From positions 1 through 58,902 of IMG/VR virus record IMGVR_UViG_3300005096_000055: a DNA stretch of 58,902 nt, one strand, 5' to 3'. Origin of the DNA: a virus. Shown piece by piece: positions 6,742-13,637 of this stretch. Position 1 is the first letter of the stretch. The number at the start of each line of letters is the position of its first letter. The translations under genes and the position numbers were made by a program. The notes beneath the pieces are model-generated. The model was not told where the DNA came from, ran no database searches, and saw nothing but the letters and a program-made list of their open reading frames with translations.

Positions 6742-7566
6742 TCAGAACAGCTTCATGTGAAGCCGGCCGAACTTGACGAGACCCTCGAGGGTTTCCACAA
6801 CACCTTTGACAGTGTTCGGGTTTTCAAAACCACCTTCGCTCTTGACGGTGATCACGGAACCTTCATCGTCCTCATCGGAACCATCGTAGATCCCAATCAT
6901 GGCTCCCTCAAAGTCTGTGAGCCACACGTATAGGTCCTCGTAGCCGTAGCCTTCCTGCCTGTTGAAGTGAACGGCTAGGGCTTGCAGCCCACCACCTAGC
7001 TCTTCAACGAAGGTCTTCGTGTTCACAGGTAGCTTCCCTCGAGCCCTCGACTCTTCAATGGCTTTCGCCAACTCGCCGAAGTGCTTTGAGCGATGGCTAC
7101 GCGCAAGTTCACGACCCTTTGCATCGCGTTCCTCCCTTGCAACTTTCTCCACTGCTAGATGGAGGTTGAAGGGATCCTCGCCAACTTCAAGGGCGATTCT
7201 CGCAGCCCATTCAGTGTCGTAGTAGAAACCCATTGAGGGTTCCGTAGACAGTCCTGAGTAGGCTGTGAAGTACTTCGTGTACGCCGCTTCGCCTCTCCAG
7301 AGCGCTGCGAGTTTTCGGTAGATATGGCTGTTGCCGGACACGCGTGTTTCGCTTGTCCTATGCATTGCCGCAATCTCACCTGTGGAAAGCGGAATTGCTT
7401 CGTCGAGGTTCACGAAAGCCATGTAGGAGCTCGGATGAGCCCTATCCTCGGCCTTCTTGGAAACCTCATGGATCACTTCCACGATTGCACGACCGTCTGC
7501 AGAGAAATAGAGGGTTTTGAACCCCAAATCAGTCTGCATGTCTTTGTGCATACCTCTCGCTTTCAT
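6742..7566 (-). CDS. Phage protein of unknown function, 274 residues
   Basis: One of the largest genes of the left arm. An N-terminal beta region (TLYFSADGRAIVEVIHEVSK), a central helical region rich in Lys and Arg (EKVAREERDAKGRELARSHR), and an acidic beta C-terminus (DGSDEDDEGSVITVKSEGG). No motif identifies a function. The start is set by the leader two bases upstream. Confidence 0.75.
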   Translation of the reverse strand: MKARGMHKDMQTDLGFKTLYFSADGRAIVEVIHEVSKKAEDRAHPSSYMAFVNLDEAIPLSTGEIAAMHRTSETRVSGNSHIYRKLAALWRGEAAYTKYFTAYSGLSTEPSMGFYYDTEWAARIALEVGEDPFNLHLAVEKVAREERDAKGRELARSHRSKHFGELAKAIEESRARGKLPVNTKTFVEELGGGLQALAVHFNRQEGYGYEDLYVWLTDFEGAMIGIYDGSDEDDEGSVITVKSEGGFENPNTVKGVVETLEGLVKFGRLHMKLF

Positions 7567-7632
7567 CTCTTACCCCTTTCCGTAGCGGTTGTCGCTACTC
7601 CACAGGGACCTCGTTTGAAGTCCCTGCGGGCT
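7567..7632 (-). promoter_or_regulatory. Leader cassette
   Basis: Leader GAAAGGGGTAAGAG; perfect 6-bp hairpin GTAGCG/CGCTAC (7582-7598); 7-bp hairpin CAGGGAC/GTCCCTG (7603-7609, 7620-7626). Confidence 0.8.
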
Positions 7633-7634
7633 AG

Positions 7635-7844
7635 TTACAACCTGTCTCGTTTGGCCTGGCGACGTAGCTCATCTAAGTCGTCAATCCAGATGCGCTTTCG
7701 GTAACCCGTCCTGTCCGTGTAGACCTTTACGTAAAGGTCGGGATCGATCAGGAGGTTCTCGTGGATGTGTGAGCGAACTTTCTCAATTTCTGATAGCAGC
7801 TCGCTCACAGTTCCCTCGGAGCTTTCGTAAACCACTTCGTACAT
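7635..7844 (-). CDS. Small phage protein
   Basis: 69 residues, helix then charged strands (SELLSEIEKVRSHIHENLLI, WIDDLDELRRQAKRDRL). Starts 3 bases after the upstream stop with GAAGGTGTAAG, a diverged leader formed by the end of that gene. Function unknown. Confidence 0.65.
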   Translation of the reverse strand: MYEVVYESSEGTVSELLSEIEKVRSHIHENLLIDPDLYVKVYTDRTGYRKRIWIDDLDELRRQAKRDRL

Positions 7845-7847
7845 GGC

Positions 7848-8102
7848 TTACACCTTCTCCGCAAACATGTTCCCGGAAGCCAGTCGCGGCTTCACATAGT
7901 CCTCGAAGGTCCAGCCGGCATCGTCGTAACCCGCTATGGTCACCACGCTCTTGCCGTCACCTTCCGTGTAGCCTCCGGTGACTATTGCATTCCTTGGTAG
8001 GTATGCTGCAACCCTCTTCTTGGAGATGCCGTTGCCGCGAACCTGCGCTATCCAGCTCGAGTTTCGCGAAGACCCATGACCCTTTGTCTGTTGGTCATTC
8101 AT
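7848..8102 (-). CDS. Small phage protein
   Basis: 84 residues with a standard leader. Polar N-terminus, then a beta-rich segment (AAYLPRNAIVTGGYTEGDG, SVVTIAGYDDAGWTFEDYV). No domain recognised. Confidence 0.7.
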   Translation of the reverse strand: MNDQQTKGHGSSRNSSWIAQVRGNGISKKRVAAYLPRNAIVTGGYTEGDGKSVVTIAGYDDAGWTFEDYVKPRLASGNMFAEKV

Positions 8103-8182
8103 CTACTTACCCCTTTCTCATCTAGTGCAGTTTGCCTACACCCCACCGGACTCGAGCGCTTTCGCCCAAGTCCGAGTGGCTG
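8103..8182 (-). promoter_or_regulatory. Leader cassette
   Basis: Leader GAAAGGGGTAAGT; a weak, bulged short hairpin (about 8121-8137); longer hairpin CGGACT/AGTCCG with flanking pairs (8143-8179). Confidence 0.6.
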
Positions 8183-8201
8183 TTTGCAACCTCTCAGTCG
8201 C

Positions 8202-8762
8202 TCAGTCGATCCGTGAATGCCCGTATACCTTCACCTTGGTTTCGCCCAGCTCCTCGAGCCCTTCGCGCAAGCTCTTGGCCATTGCATAGGCTGCAGCTTC
8301 CTTTCGCGCCATGCTTTGGGAGCTTCTACCAACCGGTAGGTTGATTCGCATCCCTCCACCGTAGGTAGATGATGCACCGAGGTTCTTCTTAGCCCAATGG
8401 GCGAAAGAAGAGTTCCCAGGTCGCGTAGTCAGCCATGCGAAGCCACAGACCCCCTCAGGCACGTTCCAGCTTTGCACAACCTCGCTCGAGTCATCGAACA
8501 GGGTTGCATGTTGCTGAACCACCATTGGGGTTGGTTTCGCATCCTCGAAGGCCTTGATGCCAACCTCGGTCGCTTTCGCCCAGAGTTTGGCATAGGCTTC
8601 GTAGCGCTTTGCGCGCTTTGCGGCTTGCTCGTCGCGGTTCGCAATGAACTTGTCGCGAGCTTCTGTGGCGTGTTGGACGCAGTATTTCGACTTCGATGCA
8701 GAGTACGATGACTTTGCAGCAGTCGTACATGCTTCCCACGCGCATTGTCCGTAGGTTTCCAT
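8202..8762 (-). CDS. Zinc-finger-like phage protein
   Basis: 186 residues. N-terminal Cys7, Cys12, Cys28 and His31 could form a C2CH-type zinc site, followed by a long basic helix (ANRDEQAAKRAKRYEAYAKL) and a C-terminal globular part (GVCGFAWLTTRPGNSSFAHW). The gene at 10803-11330 has a similar CxxxxC...CxxH site and Lys-rich helix, suggesting distant paralogy. Role unknown, perhaps nucleic-acid binding. Confidence 0.7.
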   Translation of the reverse strand: METYGQCAWEACTTAAKSSYSASKSKYCVQHATEARDKFIANRDEQAAKRAKRYEAYAKLWAKATEVGIKAFEDAKPTPMVVQQHATLFDDSSEVVQSWNVPEGVCGFAWLTTRPGNSSFAHWAKKNLGASSTYGGGMRINLPVGRSSQSMARKEAAAYAMAKSLREGLEELGETKVKVYGHSRID

Positions 8763-8832
8763 CGTTCTTACCCCTTCTCGTAAAGTCGTTCGACCCTACG
8801 CGTAGGTTCCCCGATCTCTCGAGGAACCCTCG
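8763..8832 (-). promoter_or_regulatory. Leader cassette
   Basis: Leader GAGAAGGGGTAAG; 9-bp short hairpin GTAAAGTCG/CGACCCTAC (8780-8799); on the transcript its two unlike pairs are G-U wobbles. Outer hairpin GGTTCC/GGAACC (8805-8828). Confidence 0.75.
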
Positions 8833-8844
8833 CCTAGTTTCGCA

Positions 8845-9117
8845 CTAGTGGTTTCGGCCTCCGCATATGCTGCATCCAGCCTCTTTGCGGTCCTTTGTGT
8901 CTAGGTGATCCTGTAGCTCGTCGATGAGGGTTTGCACATCCTCATCAGTCAAGAGCAGGCCTTTGTAGGAACTCGTGTCGACCAGTATCAGCCGCGTAAA
9001 CTCAGCGGCAGAGGTTTCCAAGACGTTCACCCACGCTGTGGGAGAGGTTTTGGATCCCTCTAGCTGGATCGTGGTGGTTCTCAAGTGGCCTTCGAAGCTC
9101 ACTTCTACCTTCGCCAT
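8845..9117 (-). CDS. Small phage protein with C-terminal CxxC
   Basis: 90 residues starting MAKVEVSFEGHLRTTTIQLE. The chosen ATG is 7 bases after GAAGGGG; a second ATG two codons upstream is closer to that site than usual. Beta-rich, a helix (DEDVQTLIDELQDHLD), then a C-terminal CSICGG. Function unknown. Confidence 0.7.
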   Translation of the reverse strand: MAKVEVSFEGHLRTTTIQLEGSKTSPTAWVNVLETSAAEFTRLILVDTSSYKGLLLTDEDVQTLIDELQDHLDTKDRKEAGCSICGGRNH

Positions 9118-9192
9118 TGTCATACCCCTTCTCGCAGTCTCGTTTGAGCCTACGCGCCCTTCCATGAATCCTTGTGGACCCATGGAAGGTCG
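9118..9192 (-). promoter_or_regulatory. Leader cassette
   Basis: Leader GAGAAGGGGTAT; short hairpin CGCAGTCTC with GAGCCTACG (9133-9154, one mismatch); 9-bp hairpin CCTTCCATG/CATGGAAGG (9158-9166, 9181-9189). Confidence 0.7.
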
Positions 9193-9204
9193 TCTAGGTT
9201 CACC

Positions 9205-9543
9205 CTAGCGATAGTCGCTTTGGTCGGCGGTTCTTGTGATCTTGACGTCGCTTGCAGTAACTTCCACGCGACTTGTGCGGCTATCGCCACCAGTTGCCCA
9301 GAACCGTCTTTGCACGCTCCCGGTAACCCATATGGCTGCTCCGCGAAGCCCACCAGTTTGGATAACCTCAACGAGCTCGTCATCAGGATCCCACAACACT
9401 ACGGGGATCACATCGATCCTCCTACGCGGTTCGCTGGACCTTACGGTTACCAGCAACCTCACAAGTTGTGAGCCGGATTCGAAGAACTTCAGCTCCGGTT
9501 CCGCGGCTAGTTTCCCAGCCAGTACGGTTAGATTCAAGTCCAT
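9205..9543 (-). CDS. ssb: Single-stranded DNA-binding protein
   Basis: 112 residues with the OB-fold pattern of phage SSBs: LNLTVLAGKLAAEPELKFF, LVRLLVTVRSSEPRRRIDVI, PVVLWDPDD, then GAAIWVTGSVQRRFW and RVEVTASDVKI. It coats single strands during replication and recombination, and would serve the Sak4-like ATPase, exonuclease and helicase encoded at the right end. It lacks the acidic C-terminal tail of cellular SSBs. Starts 3 bases after a standard leader. Confidence 0.85.
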   Translation of the reverse strand: MDLNLTVLAGKLAAEPELKFFESGSQLVRLLVTVRSSEPRRRIDVIPVVLWDPDDELVEVIQTGGLRGAAIWVTGSVQRRFWATGGDSRTSRVEVTASDVKITRTADQSDYR

Positions 9544-9620
9544 TCGCTTACCCCTTCTCGCAAGTCACTTCGTACTCACGCGCCCTTGCACGAACCCTAT
9601 GAAGTTCGTGCAAGGTCGCC
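9544..9620 (-). promoter_or_regulatory. Leader cassette
   Basis: Leader GAGAAGGGGTAAGCG; 7-bp short hairpin CGCAAGT/ACTCACG with two wobble pairs (9559-9580); perfect 12-bp hairpin CCTTGCACGAAC/GTTCGTGCAAGG (9584-9595, 9604-9615). Confidence 0.8.
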
Positions 9621-9775
9621 TGGGAACGAGACTAGATTCGTCAATCCCAAGTTATTCAGTTGTCAGCTTTCGCCACTATCGCTTTCGCATTTGCTTACCC
9701 CTTTCGTATCTCTTTAGAGCCTACGCGCCTCCCCACCAGGCCTACGCACCTTCGCGTAGCCCCGATGGGGAGTCG
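9621..9775 (-). promoter_or_regulatory. Orphan leader cassette with almost no gene
   Basis: A complete cassette (leader GAAAGGGGTAAG, short hairpin CTCT/AGAG at 9710-9719, nested hairpin CTCCCCA/TGGGGAG at 9729-9772 with inner CTACGC/GCGTAG) but its ATG (9690) opens only a 4-codon frame, MRKR. The roughly 60 bases after it hold no frame. Most likely the remnant of a deleted gene, or an untranslated RNA. Confidence 0.6.
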
Positions 9776-9785
9776 TCTAGGTTCG

Positions 9786-9902
9786 CTAGAATCCCATGTA
9801 GCTCTGTGCAACGTCCTCGACGTTTGACCAAAGCTCGATCATCCCGGCGCCTAGGGAGGACCCATAGACGCTGAGCACGAACCCCAGCAACGTACCAATC
9901 AC
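9786..9902 (-). CDS. Tiny membrane protein
   Basis: 38 residues, coupled to the upstream gene by a GTGA overlap. The N-terminus MIGTLLGFVLSVYGSSLGAG is a plausible single membrane segment, followed by an acidic tail (MIELWSNVEDVAQ). One of several tiny genes in this genome. Similar in size to the membrane peptide at 10564-10689, with no clear sequence match. Confidence 0.6.
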   Translation of the reverse strand: MIGTLLGFVLSVYGSSLGAGMIELWSNVEDVAQSYMGF

Positions 9903-10201
9903 GTTCGCACCAAGTACTCGTGCGCCGGCGAGACCTTTGCAAAGTACTCACCAACGTCTGTACCTATTGCAAGCTCGGCCTCGATGACCCCACCTACAAC
10001 AGAGTCGCTTGTGGGGTTGGCAAGGCCGTTTGCGCTCTGTAGGTACTTTCGCGCGACTCTCAGGTCCGTAAAGAACCTGCCATCTGCGCGCGTCCATATC
10101 GGCTGTTTGGAACCATCGGGTAGGTATTCCCAATCCTGTATCAGGATCACGAAGACGTTTCCTGCGAGTTGCCCCACAGCCCAGAGCCTTAGGGAAACCA
10201 T
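9899..10201 (-). CDS. Phage protein of unknown function
   Basis: 100 residues. Hydrophobic N-terminus (LWAVGQLAGNVFVILIQDWE) then WTRADGRFFTDLRVARKYL, a pattern common in small phage proteins. The ATG overlaps the previous stop by one base (TAATG). No family recognised. Middle gene of a three-gene coupled unit. Confidence 0.7.
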   Translation of the reverse strand: MVSLRLWAVGQLAGNVFVILIQDWEYLPDGSKQPIWTRADGRFFTDLRVARKYLQSANGLANPTSDSVVGGVIEAELAIGTDVGEYFAKVSPAHEYLVRT

Positions 10202-10449
10202 TACAGCCTCCCAGCAGCTTCATGGGTTTCAGCAGCCTTGGCGGCTTGCTCGAACATCATGGAGAGCTCAAGCAGCTTTTCACGGCTTGCCTGGAACTCC
10301 ACACGAGTGCTTCCACCCTTGGCGAATGCCTCCACGGTCACGGTAGCTTCAACGCTACCCCTGACGATCACGTAGGCTTCCACCAACGTCTCGCCATCCA
10401 TGAAGGTCAATTCAACCTCTGGTGGGTATGCCATGAATATCGGCATCAT
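10201..10449 (-). CDS. Small phage protein
   Basis: 82 residues, beta-rich (VELTFMDGETLVEAYVIVRG) with a C-terminal helix (SREKLLELSMMFEQAAKAAE). Two tandem ATGs follow the leader; the first is used here. Confidence 0.7.
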   Translation of the reverse strand: MMPIFMAYPPEVELTFMDGETLVEAYVIVRGSVEATVTVEAFAKGGSTRVEFQASREKLLELSMMFEQAAKAAETHEAAGRL

Positions 10450-10560
10450 TCTCTTACCCCTTCCGGTTCTTGAGAACCTCTCAAGATCCCCGCAACCCTC
10501 GAGGATCTTTCCTCAAGGATTCTGGGGACCCCATGAACCCTCTCGAGTCCACGGGGAAGT
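10450..10560 (-). promoter_or_regulatory. Leader cassette
   Basis: Leader GGAAGGGGTAAG; perfect hairpin GGTTCT/AGAACC (10465-10478, 2-base loop); AAGATCC/GGATCTT hairpin (10483-10509). Confidence 0.7.
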
Positions 10561-10563
10561 TCC

Positions 10564-10689
10564 CTACAAGTTTGCCGCGACCTTCGCTAGTTCCCCTGAG
10601 GCCCATTGGGCCATTTGAAGAACTAGGAACGTACCTATGGCGATTGCCACTAGGTATTTCGCGATTGCTTCGAGCGCACATCGGCTCAT
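10564..10689 (-). CDS. Tiny membrane protein
   Basis: 41 residues, one base after the leader GAAAGGGGTAAGC. AIAKYLVAIAIGTFLVLQMA forms one membrane helix; the rest is short and polar. The leader makes it a convincing gene despite its size. Function unknown. Confidence 0.7.
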   Translation of the reverse strand: MSRCALEAIAKYLVAIAIGTFLVLQMAQWASGELAKVAANL

Positions 10690-10765
10690 TGCTTACCCCT
10701 TTCGTTGGTCGATAGGTTGGTACCTACCCCTAGCCCTACCATGAATCGGTAGAGCTAGGGCTAGG
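10690..10765 (-). promoter_or_regulatory. Leader cassette
   Basis: Leader GAAAGGGGTAAGC; hairpin TAGGT/ACCTA (10713-10726); bulged 12-bp hairpin CCTAGCC-CTACC with GGTAG-GGCTAGG (10729-10765). Confidence 0.75.
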
Positions 10766-10802
10766 TGCAAGAGCTCTTGTGTGAACCCTTGCACCCTATC
10801 GC

Positions 10803-11330
10803 TTACCCCTTAAAGGTGACAGTTGCCAATTCGTCACCGAGTCCTTGGCTTGAGAGGTTGGCGACCGTATCGGTAGCTATCACCTCTGCTGTCCATCCTT
10901 CATCGGTCGCGACATCGGAATTGGCCAACACACCAGCGAACGCAACAGCATTCGCGAATGAGTCGAACCCCTGCAACAAGGTCCCTCCATACTCGTGGTC
11001 GTTTGAGTCCACGTAGTAATTGACCATTTCCGCTTTCACATGGTACGCGAACCCACTACGGCCGTCAGTAATCCTGACGAACGCCGTAGCATTGTCGGTC
11101 GCATCCGTTGCGTTCGCCTTGGTTGCCGCTTCCCTCACGAGGTTGCGGTAGCCCTTGCGCCGTTTTTCGTTGGCCGCTGCTTTGTGGGCGCGACACAACG
11201 TAGCCTTCCCGACTACTTCGACGTTGCAAGACTCATCAGCGCACACACGAGTAGTTGAGGCTACGGTAGCCTTACTCGCTGCATCGCGTTCGGTCGCTGC
11301 ACTGTCAATCGCTTCTAGGTTGATAGGCAT
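10803..11330 (-). CDS. Zinc-finger-like phage protein
   Basis: 175 residues, Ala- and Thr-rich. Cys30, Cys35, Cys46 and His49 form a C2CH-like site, followed by KAAANEKRRKGYRNLVREAA. The C-terminal half is beta-rich (GFAYHVKAEMVNYYVDSNDH). It resembles the gene at 8202-8762 in layout. It ends exactly over another leader copy (AAGGGGTAAGCG at 10802-10814) that has ATA where a start would be, another probable orphan. Confidence 0.7.
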   Translation of the reverse strand: MPINLEAIDSAATERDAASKATVASTTRVCADESCNVEVVGKATLCRAHKAAANEKRRKGYRNLVREAATKANATDATDNATAFVRITDGRSGFAYHVKAEMVNYYVDSNDHEYGGTLLQGFDSFANAVAFAGVLANSDVATDEGWTAEVIATDTVANLSSQGLGDELATVTFKG

Positions 11331-11443
11331 TACTTACCCCTTCCGGCACCTTGCCTCAAGCACTTCTCGAGGACTTACATGTACCCTTCGACCTACCAAC
11401 CTATGCCCTAGAAAGGGCTATCGGTCGATAGGTTCAAGGGTAC
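11331..11443 (-). promoter_or_regulatory. Leader plus multi-tier hairpin at the head of the left arm
   Basis: Leader GGAAGGGGTAAG and a weak GGC/GCC hairpin, then a three-tier inverted repeat: GTACCCTT (11381-11388) with AAGGGTAC (11436-11443), CGACC/GGTCG (11389-11393, 11423-11427) and GCCCT/AGGGC (11405-11409, 11414-11418). First cassette of the left-arm transcript. Confidence 0.65.
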
Positions 11444-12358
11444 CTATCGACACCGAACACGCTAGACGCGCTCAGTGCCGATAGGTACGGGGTAAGGGGT
11501 AGGTCACTATGTAGACTGACGATACCTACTTGCCATCATCCACATGGACTTACGGCGTCTAACCTCGTATCGTTGTAAATGCCCTAGCGCTATCCCGATT
11601 CAAGACTTGCACCTATCACAAGGTGCCTAGTGCCATAGCAGGGACTTACCCATCACTGTCGATAGTTCATCACGGCGGCATCACCCCTCTAACGATATCC
11701 ACCTAGGTCGATATCGGCAATTCCGTTCCCATCATGGCGTAGTTGACACTAGGCCATGGGGGTATCGGTATCGGGGTACTTGAGTCGAACACGCTAGGAC
11801 CGATAGTCAGTATCGGTAGGGCTCTCATCAGTCAGGTTGTCAAGGTGCAGTGCACCCCTCGAGCGTAGGTACTTGATACGACTCCTGCGATTCACGCAAG
11901 CCCACTGAAGGGCTAGGCCGTGAGTCATCCGATGAGCGATAGTGCCTAGGCTCTATCCATCGGTCGGCTTTCCGTATCGACTTAGGCTATCAAGGTGCCT
12001 GTACCGCTAGGCGGCACAAGGGCAGTATGGCACAGATCTAGCGATATGGTCAATACCCATAGTCAAGAATTCCCTACAACCCTTGCTATGACTGACTTAC
12101 CAACCAACTGCAATCACCCTAGAGCGCCACAATGGCCCTAAATCGGGGGGTTCAGCGTATGTGCCTAGTGGTTGGCTACAACCTCGCCACGAAGCGCTTA
12201 AATCGCCGTGTATGGCGTGTGTGCCAGGTGCTATCAACTAGGGGTAAGCGAGGTTAGTTACCTTTCATCACTATAACTGGGCTCTATTTGGGCTACTTGA
12301 CCTTAACTGCTGTTATTGGAAGGACCTGGTAAATACCGAACATATGTTCGACTCACCC
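11444..12358. other. Gene-free region dense in CGATA and CTAG words
   Basis: No credible frame on either strand. I count about 18 CGATA/TATCG occurrences over 11421-12475 (about 2 expected by chance) and 14 CTAG tetramers between 11408 and 12243 (about 3 expected). Clusters include 11421-11490, 11690-11715, 11761-11820 and 11936-12050. It lies between the leftward arm and rightward gene 12687, the usual place for a replication origin, an operator array or a partition-like site. Confidence 0.65.
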
Positions 12359-12479
12359 TTACCCCTACCACCATAGGGGGAACTATTCCTTAGTCCCTTA
12401 CTCAACTACTAATCAATAGATCCATAGTTGAGTAGTGAGCAACTAAGGAATTGACTTAACACTATGGCGATAGGGGTAA
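12359..12479. repeat. 121-bp nested inverted repeat
   Basis: Outer arms 12359-12375 and 12463-12479 (15 of 17 pair, core TTACCCCTA/TAGGGGTAA), middle arms ATTCCTTAGT/ACTAAGGAAT (12385-12394, 12442-12451), inner arms ACTCAACTA/TAGTTGAGT (12400-12408, 12425-12433). The inside is AT-richer than the surroundings. Candidate origin or cruciform; a large RNA hairpin is the alternative. Confidence 0.75.
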
Positions 12480-12552
12480 CCCCCGTTACCAGTTTGTATA
12501 GTGATGTGTGAAGCCCCGCTCACAAATTTGACCCCCAATTTTAACCCCCTTG

Positions 12553-12605
12553 ATATCCGTCCATCCAGCCCCACGAATCAGGCAAATGTATATATCCGTC
12601 CATCC
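12553..12605. repeat. Direct repeat of 14 bp, operator-like
   Basis: ATATCCGTCCATCC occurs at 12553-12566 and 12592-12605, 39 bases apart, just upstream of the promoter for the gene at 12687. It shares GATATCC with the sites at 337-355 and 447-459. Confidence 0.7.
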
Positions 12606-12624
12606 GTTACCTCGAAACTGGGGG

Positions 12625-12652
12625 TTGTCACCAATCACCAGGCCCATACAAT
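12625..12652 (+). promoter_or_regulatory. Sigma70-type promoter
   Basis: TTGTCA (12625-12630), 16-base spacer, TACAAT (12647-12652), with a transcription start expected near 12659, about 28 bases upstream of the gene at 12687. Adjacent to the 14-bp direct repeats, which could regulate it. Confidence 0.55.
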
Positions 12653-12686
12653 GGTGAAGGGAAACCGCATCTACCAAGGAGGATGA

Positions 12687-13067
12687 ATGGACCGACCGAA
12701 CAGACTATCCGAGATCACCGTTGGGGTGGGTGACTTGATCGATACCGTTGTCAAGAATCGCGCCAAGCACCTACAGGACTACAGCGTTGCTCTGGAGAGA
12801 TTCCATGAAGCTGCCAAGGACGCGCTCTATGGGCGCATCACCCAGGTAGTGAATGGGACCATCAAGGACCTCAGGTTCGACCTACCAGTGCCCGAGAACC
12901 ATGTCGACGACTACGACCGCGCGATCAAGATGCTCCAGATGACTCGCGACGCCGGCCAGGACACAGTGGTGCTGAGCGAAAGCGAGCAGGAGTCCTATGT
13001 GATGGACAATTGGGGCTGGAAGCGCAAGTTCACCGAGACCTCGACGTTCTATGTGGGCAAGGGGTAG
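12687..13067 (+). CDS. Conserved phage protein of unknown function
   Basis: 126 residues with an AAGGAGG site. The stretch DLPVPENHVDDYDRAIKMLQ and the later YVMDNWGWKRKF match a pattern I associate with a widespread phage protein family of unknown role. Helical N-terminus. It opens the rightward unit that includes the tRNA cluster and has a recognisable promoter, so it is probably transcribed together with the tRNAs. Confidence 0.8.
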   Translation: MDRPNRLSEITVGVGDLIDTVVKNRAKHLQDYSVALERFHEAAKDALYGRITQVVNGTIKDLRFDLPVPENHVDDYDRAIKMLQMTRDAGQDTVVLSESEQESYVMDNWGWKRKFTETSTFYVGKG

Positions 13068-13114
13068 CGAGAATTGGGGGTTGTGGGGCTCGTAATGGGT
13101 TGATACGATCATGA

Positions 13115-13170
13115 TCCCAGTGGCGGCAGTTAAGCTGGTCGCCAGTGGGACACCCCACTCGGGGTTGGGA
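13115..13170 (+). ncRNA. Structured RNA segment 1 of the tRNA cluster
   Basis: A compact three-way fold: closing stem TCCCA/TGGGA, hairpin GGCGG/TCGCC (13122-13143) and hairpin AGTGGG/CCCACT (13144-13159). It contains TTAAGCTGG, also present in the structured segment at 13638. It is not a standard tRNA. The remainder up to 13243 shows nothing I can name. Confidence 0.35.
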
Positions 13171-13243
13171 ATGGGCGCAGTGGCAAGGCGTGCTAGCGAA
13201 CCCTGTCAACACAGTCCGCTCCCTTCGCTCGAGTGGGGTATAC

Positions 13244-13312
13244 GCCGGGGAGGCCATGGGGCCAAGCAGCTTCCAAACCTGTATGGGTGGGGTTCGATTC
13301 CTCGCTCCGGCG
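13244..13312 (+). tRNA. tRNA, probably Trp (CCA)
   Basis: Acceptor GCCGGGG/CTCCGGC, T arm TGGGG-TTCGATT-CCTCG, loop TTCCAAA giving anticodon CCA, and G73 as in bacterial tRNA-Trp. The D arm is short and the top anticodon pair is C-C. Reading the loop as CTTCCAA would give Gly(TCC), but G73 argues against it. Possibly degenerate. Confidence 0.5.
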
Positions 13313-13394
13313 CGACCCATCCCCATGGAGGGTGGAGAGGCATCGTGGATTCCGACGGCCGGTCCACACGTACAGATGCACTAGGCGGTCATAA

Positions 13395-13467
13395 CAGTGT
13401 GTAGCTCAGTTGGGAGAGCGCTCGGTTTGGAGCCGAGGGGTCGTAGGTTCAAGTCCTACCACACTGA
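13395..13467 (+). tRNA. tRNA-Pro (TGG)
   Basis: Complete cloverleaf: acceptor CAGTGTG/CACACTG, D stem GCTC/GAGC, anticodon stem CTCGG/CCGAG with loop TTTGGAG, T arm GTAGG-TTCAAGT-CCTAC, A73. CCA is not encoded. Confidence 0.93.
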
Positions 13468-13468
13468 C

Positions 13469-13557
13469 GGGGCCTGCCGAGGGAAAATAACTCGGGTGGC
13501 GAGGCGAAAGCGCGTAAGTAACTGAGCTAACAGCGGCGGAAGGATCCGCCAGGTCCC
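13469..13557 (+). ncRNA. tRNA-like structured RNA, 89 nt
   Basis: Between two good tRNAs. The ends pair as a 7-bp acceptor-like stem (GGGGCCT/AGGTCCC); a D-like hairpin CCGAG/CTCGG has a 9-base loop; a terminal hairpin GGCGGA/TCCGCC abuts the closing stem just as a T arm would, but its loop is AGGA, not TTCGANN. The middle holds a GC-GAAA-GC tetraloop hairpin. Not a canonical tRNA; a mimic, a decayed tRNA or a new small RNA. Confidence 0.45.
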
Positions 13558-13564
13558 AGATTTT

Positions 13565-13636
13565 GAAGCCATAGCTGAGGGGCATAGCAGCGGACTTTTA
13601 ATCCGCAGTACGTAGGTTCGACTCCTACTGGCTTCA
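13565..13636 (+). tRNA. tRNA-Lys (TTT)
   Basis: Cloverleaf with acceptor GAAGCCA/TGGCTTC, anticodon stem GCGGA/TCCGC, loop CTTTTAA (anticodon TTT), T arm GTAGG-TTCGACT-CCTAC, A73. Confidence 0.93.
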
Positions 13637-13637
13637 C

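Noticed and set aside
11444-12480. CRISPR array
   Set aside because: Repeated words are short (4-5 bases) and irregularly spaced; there are no 25-37 base repeats with even spacers.
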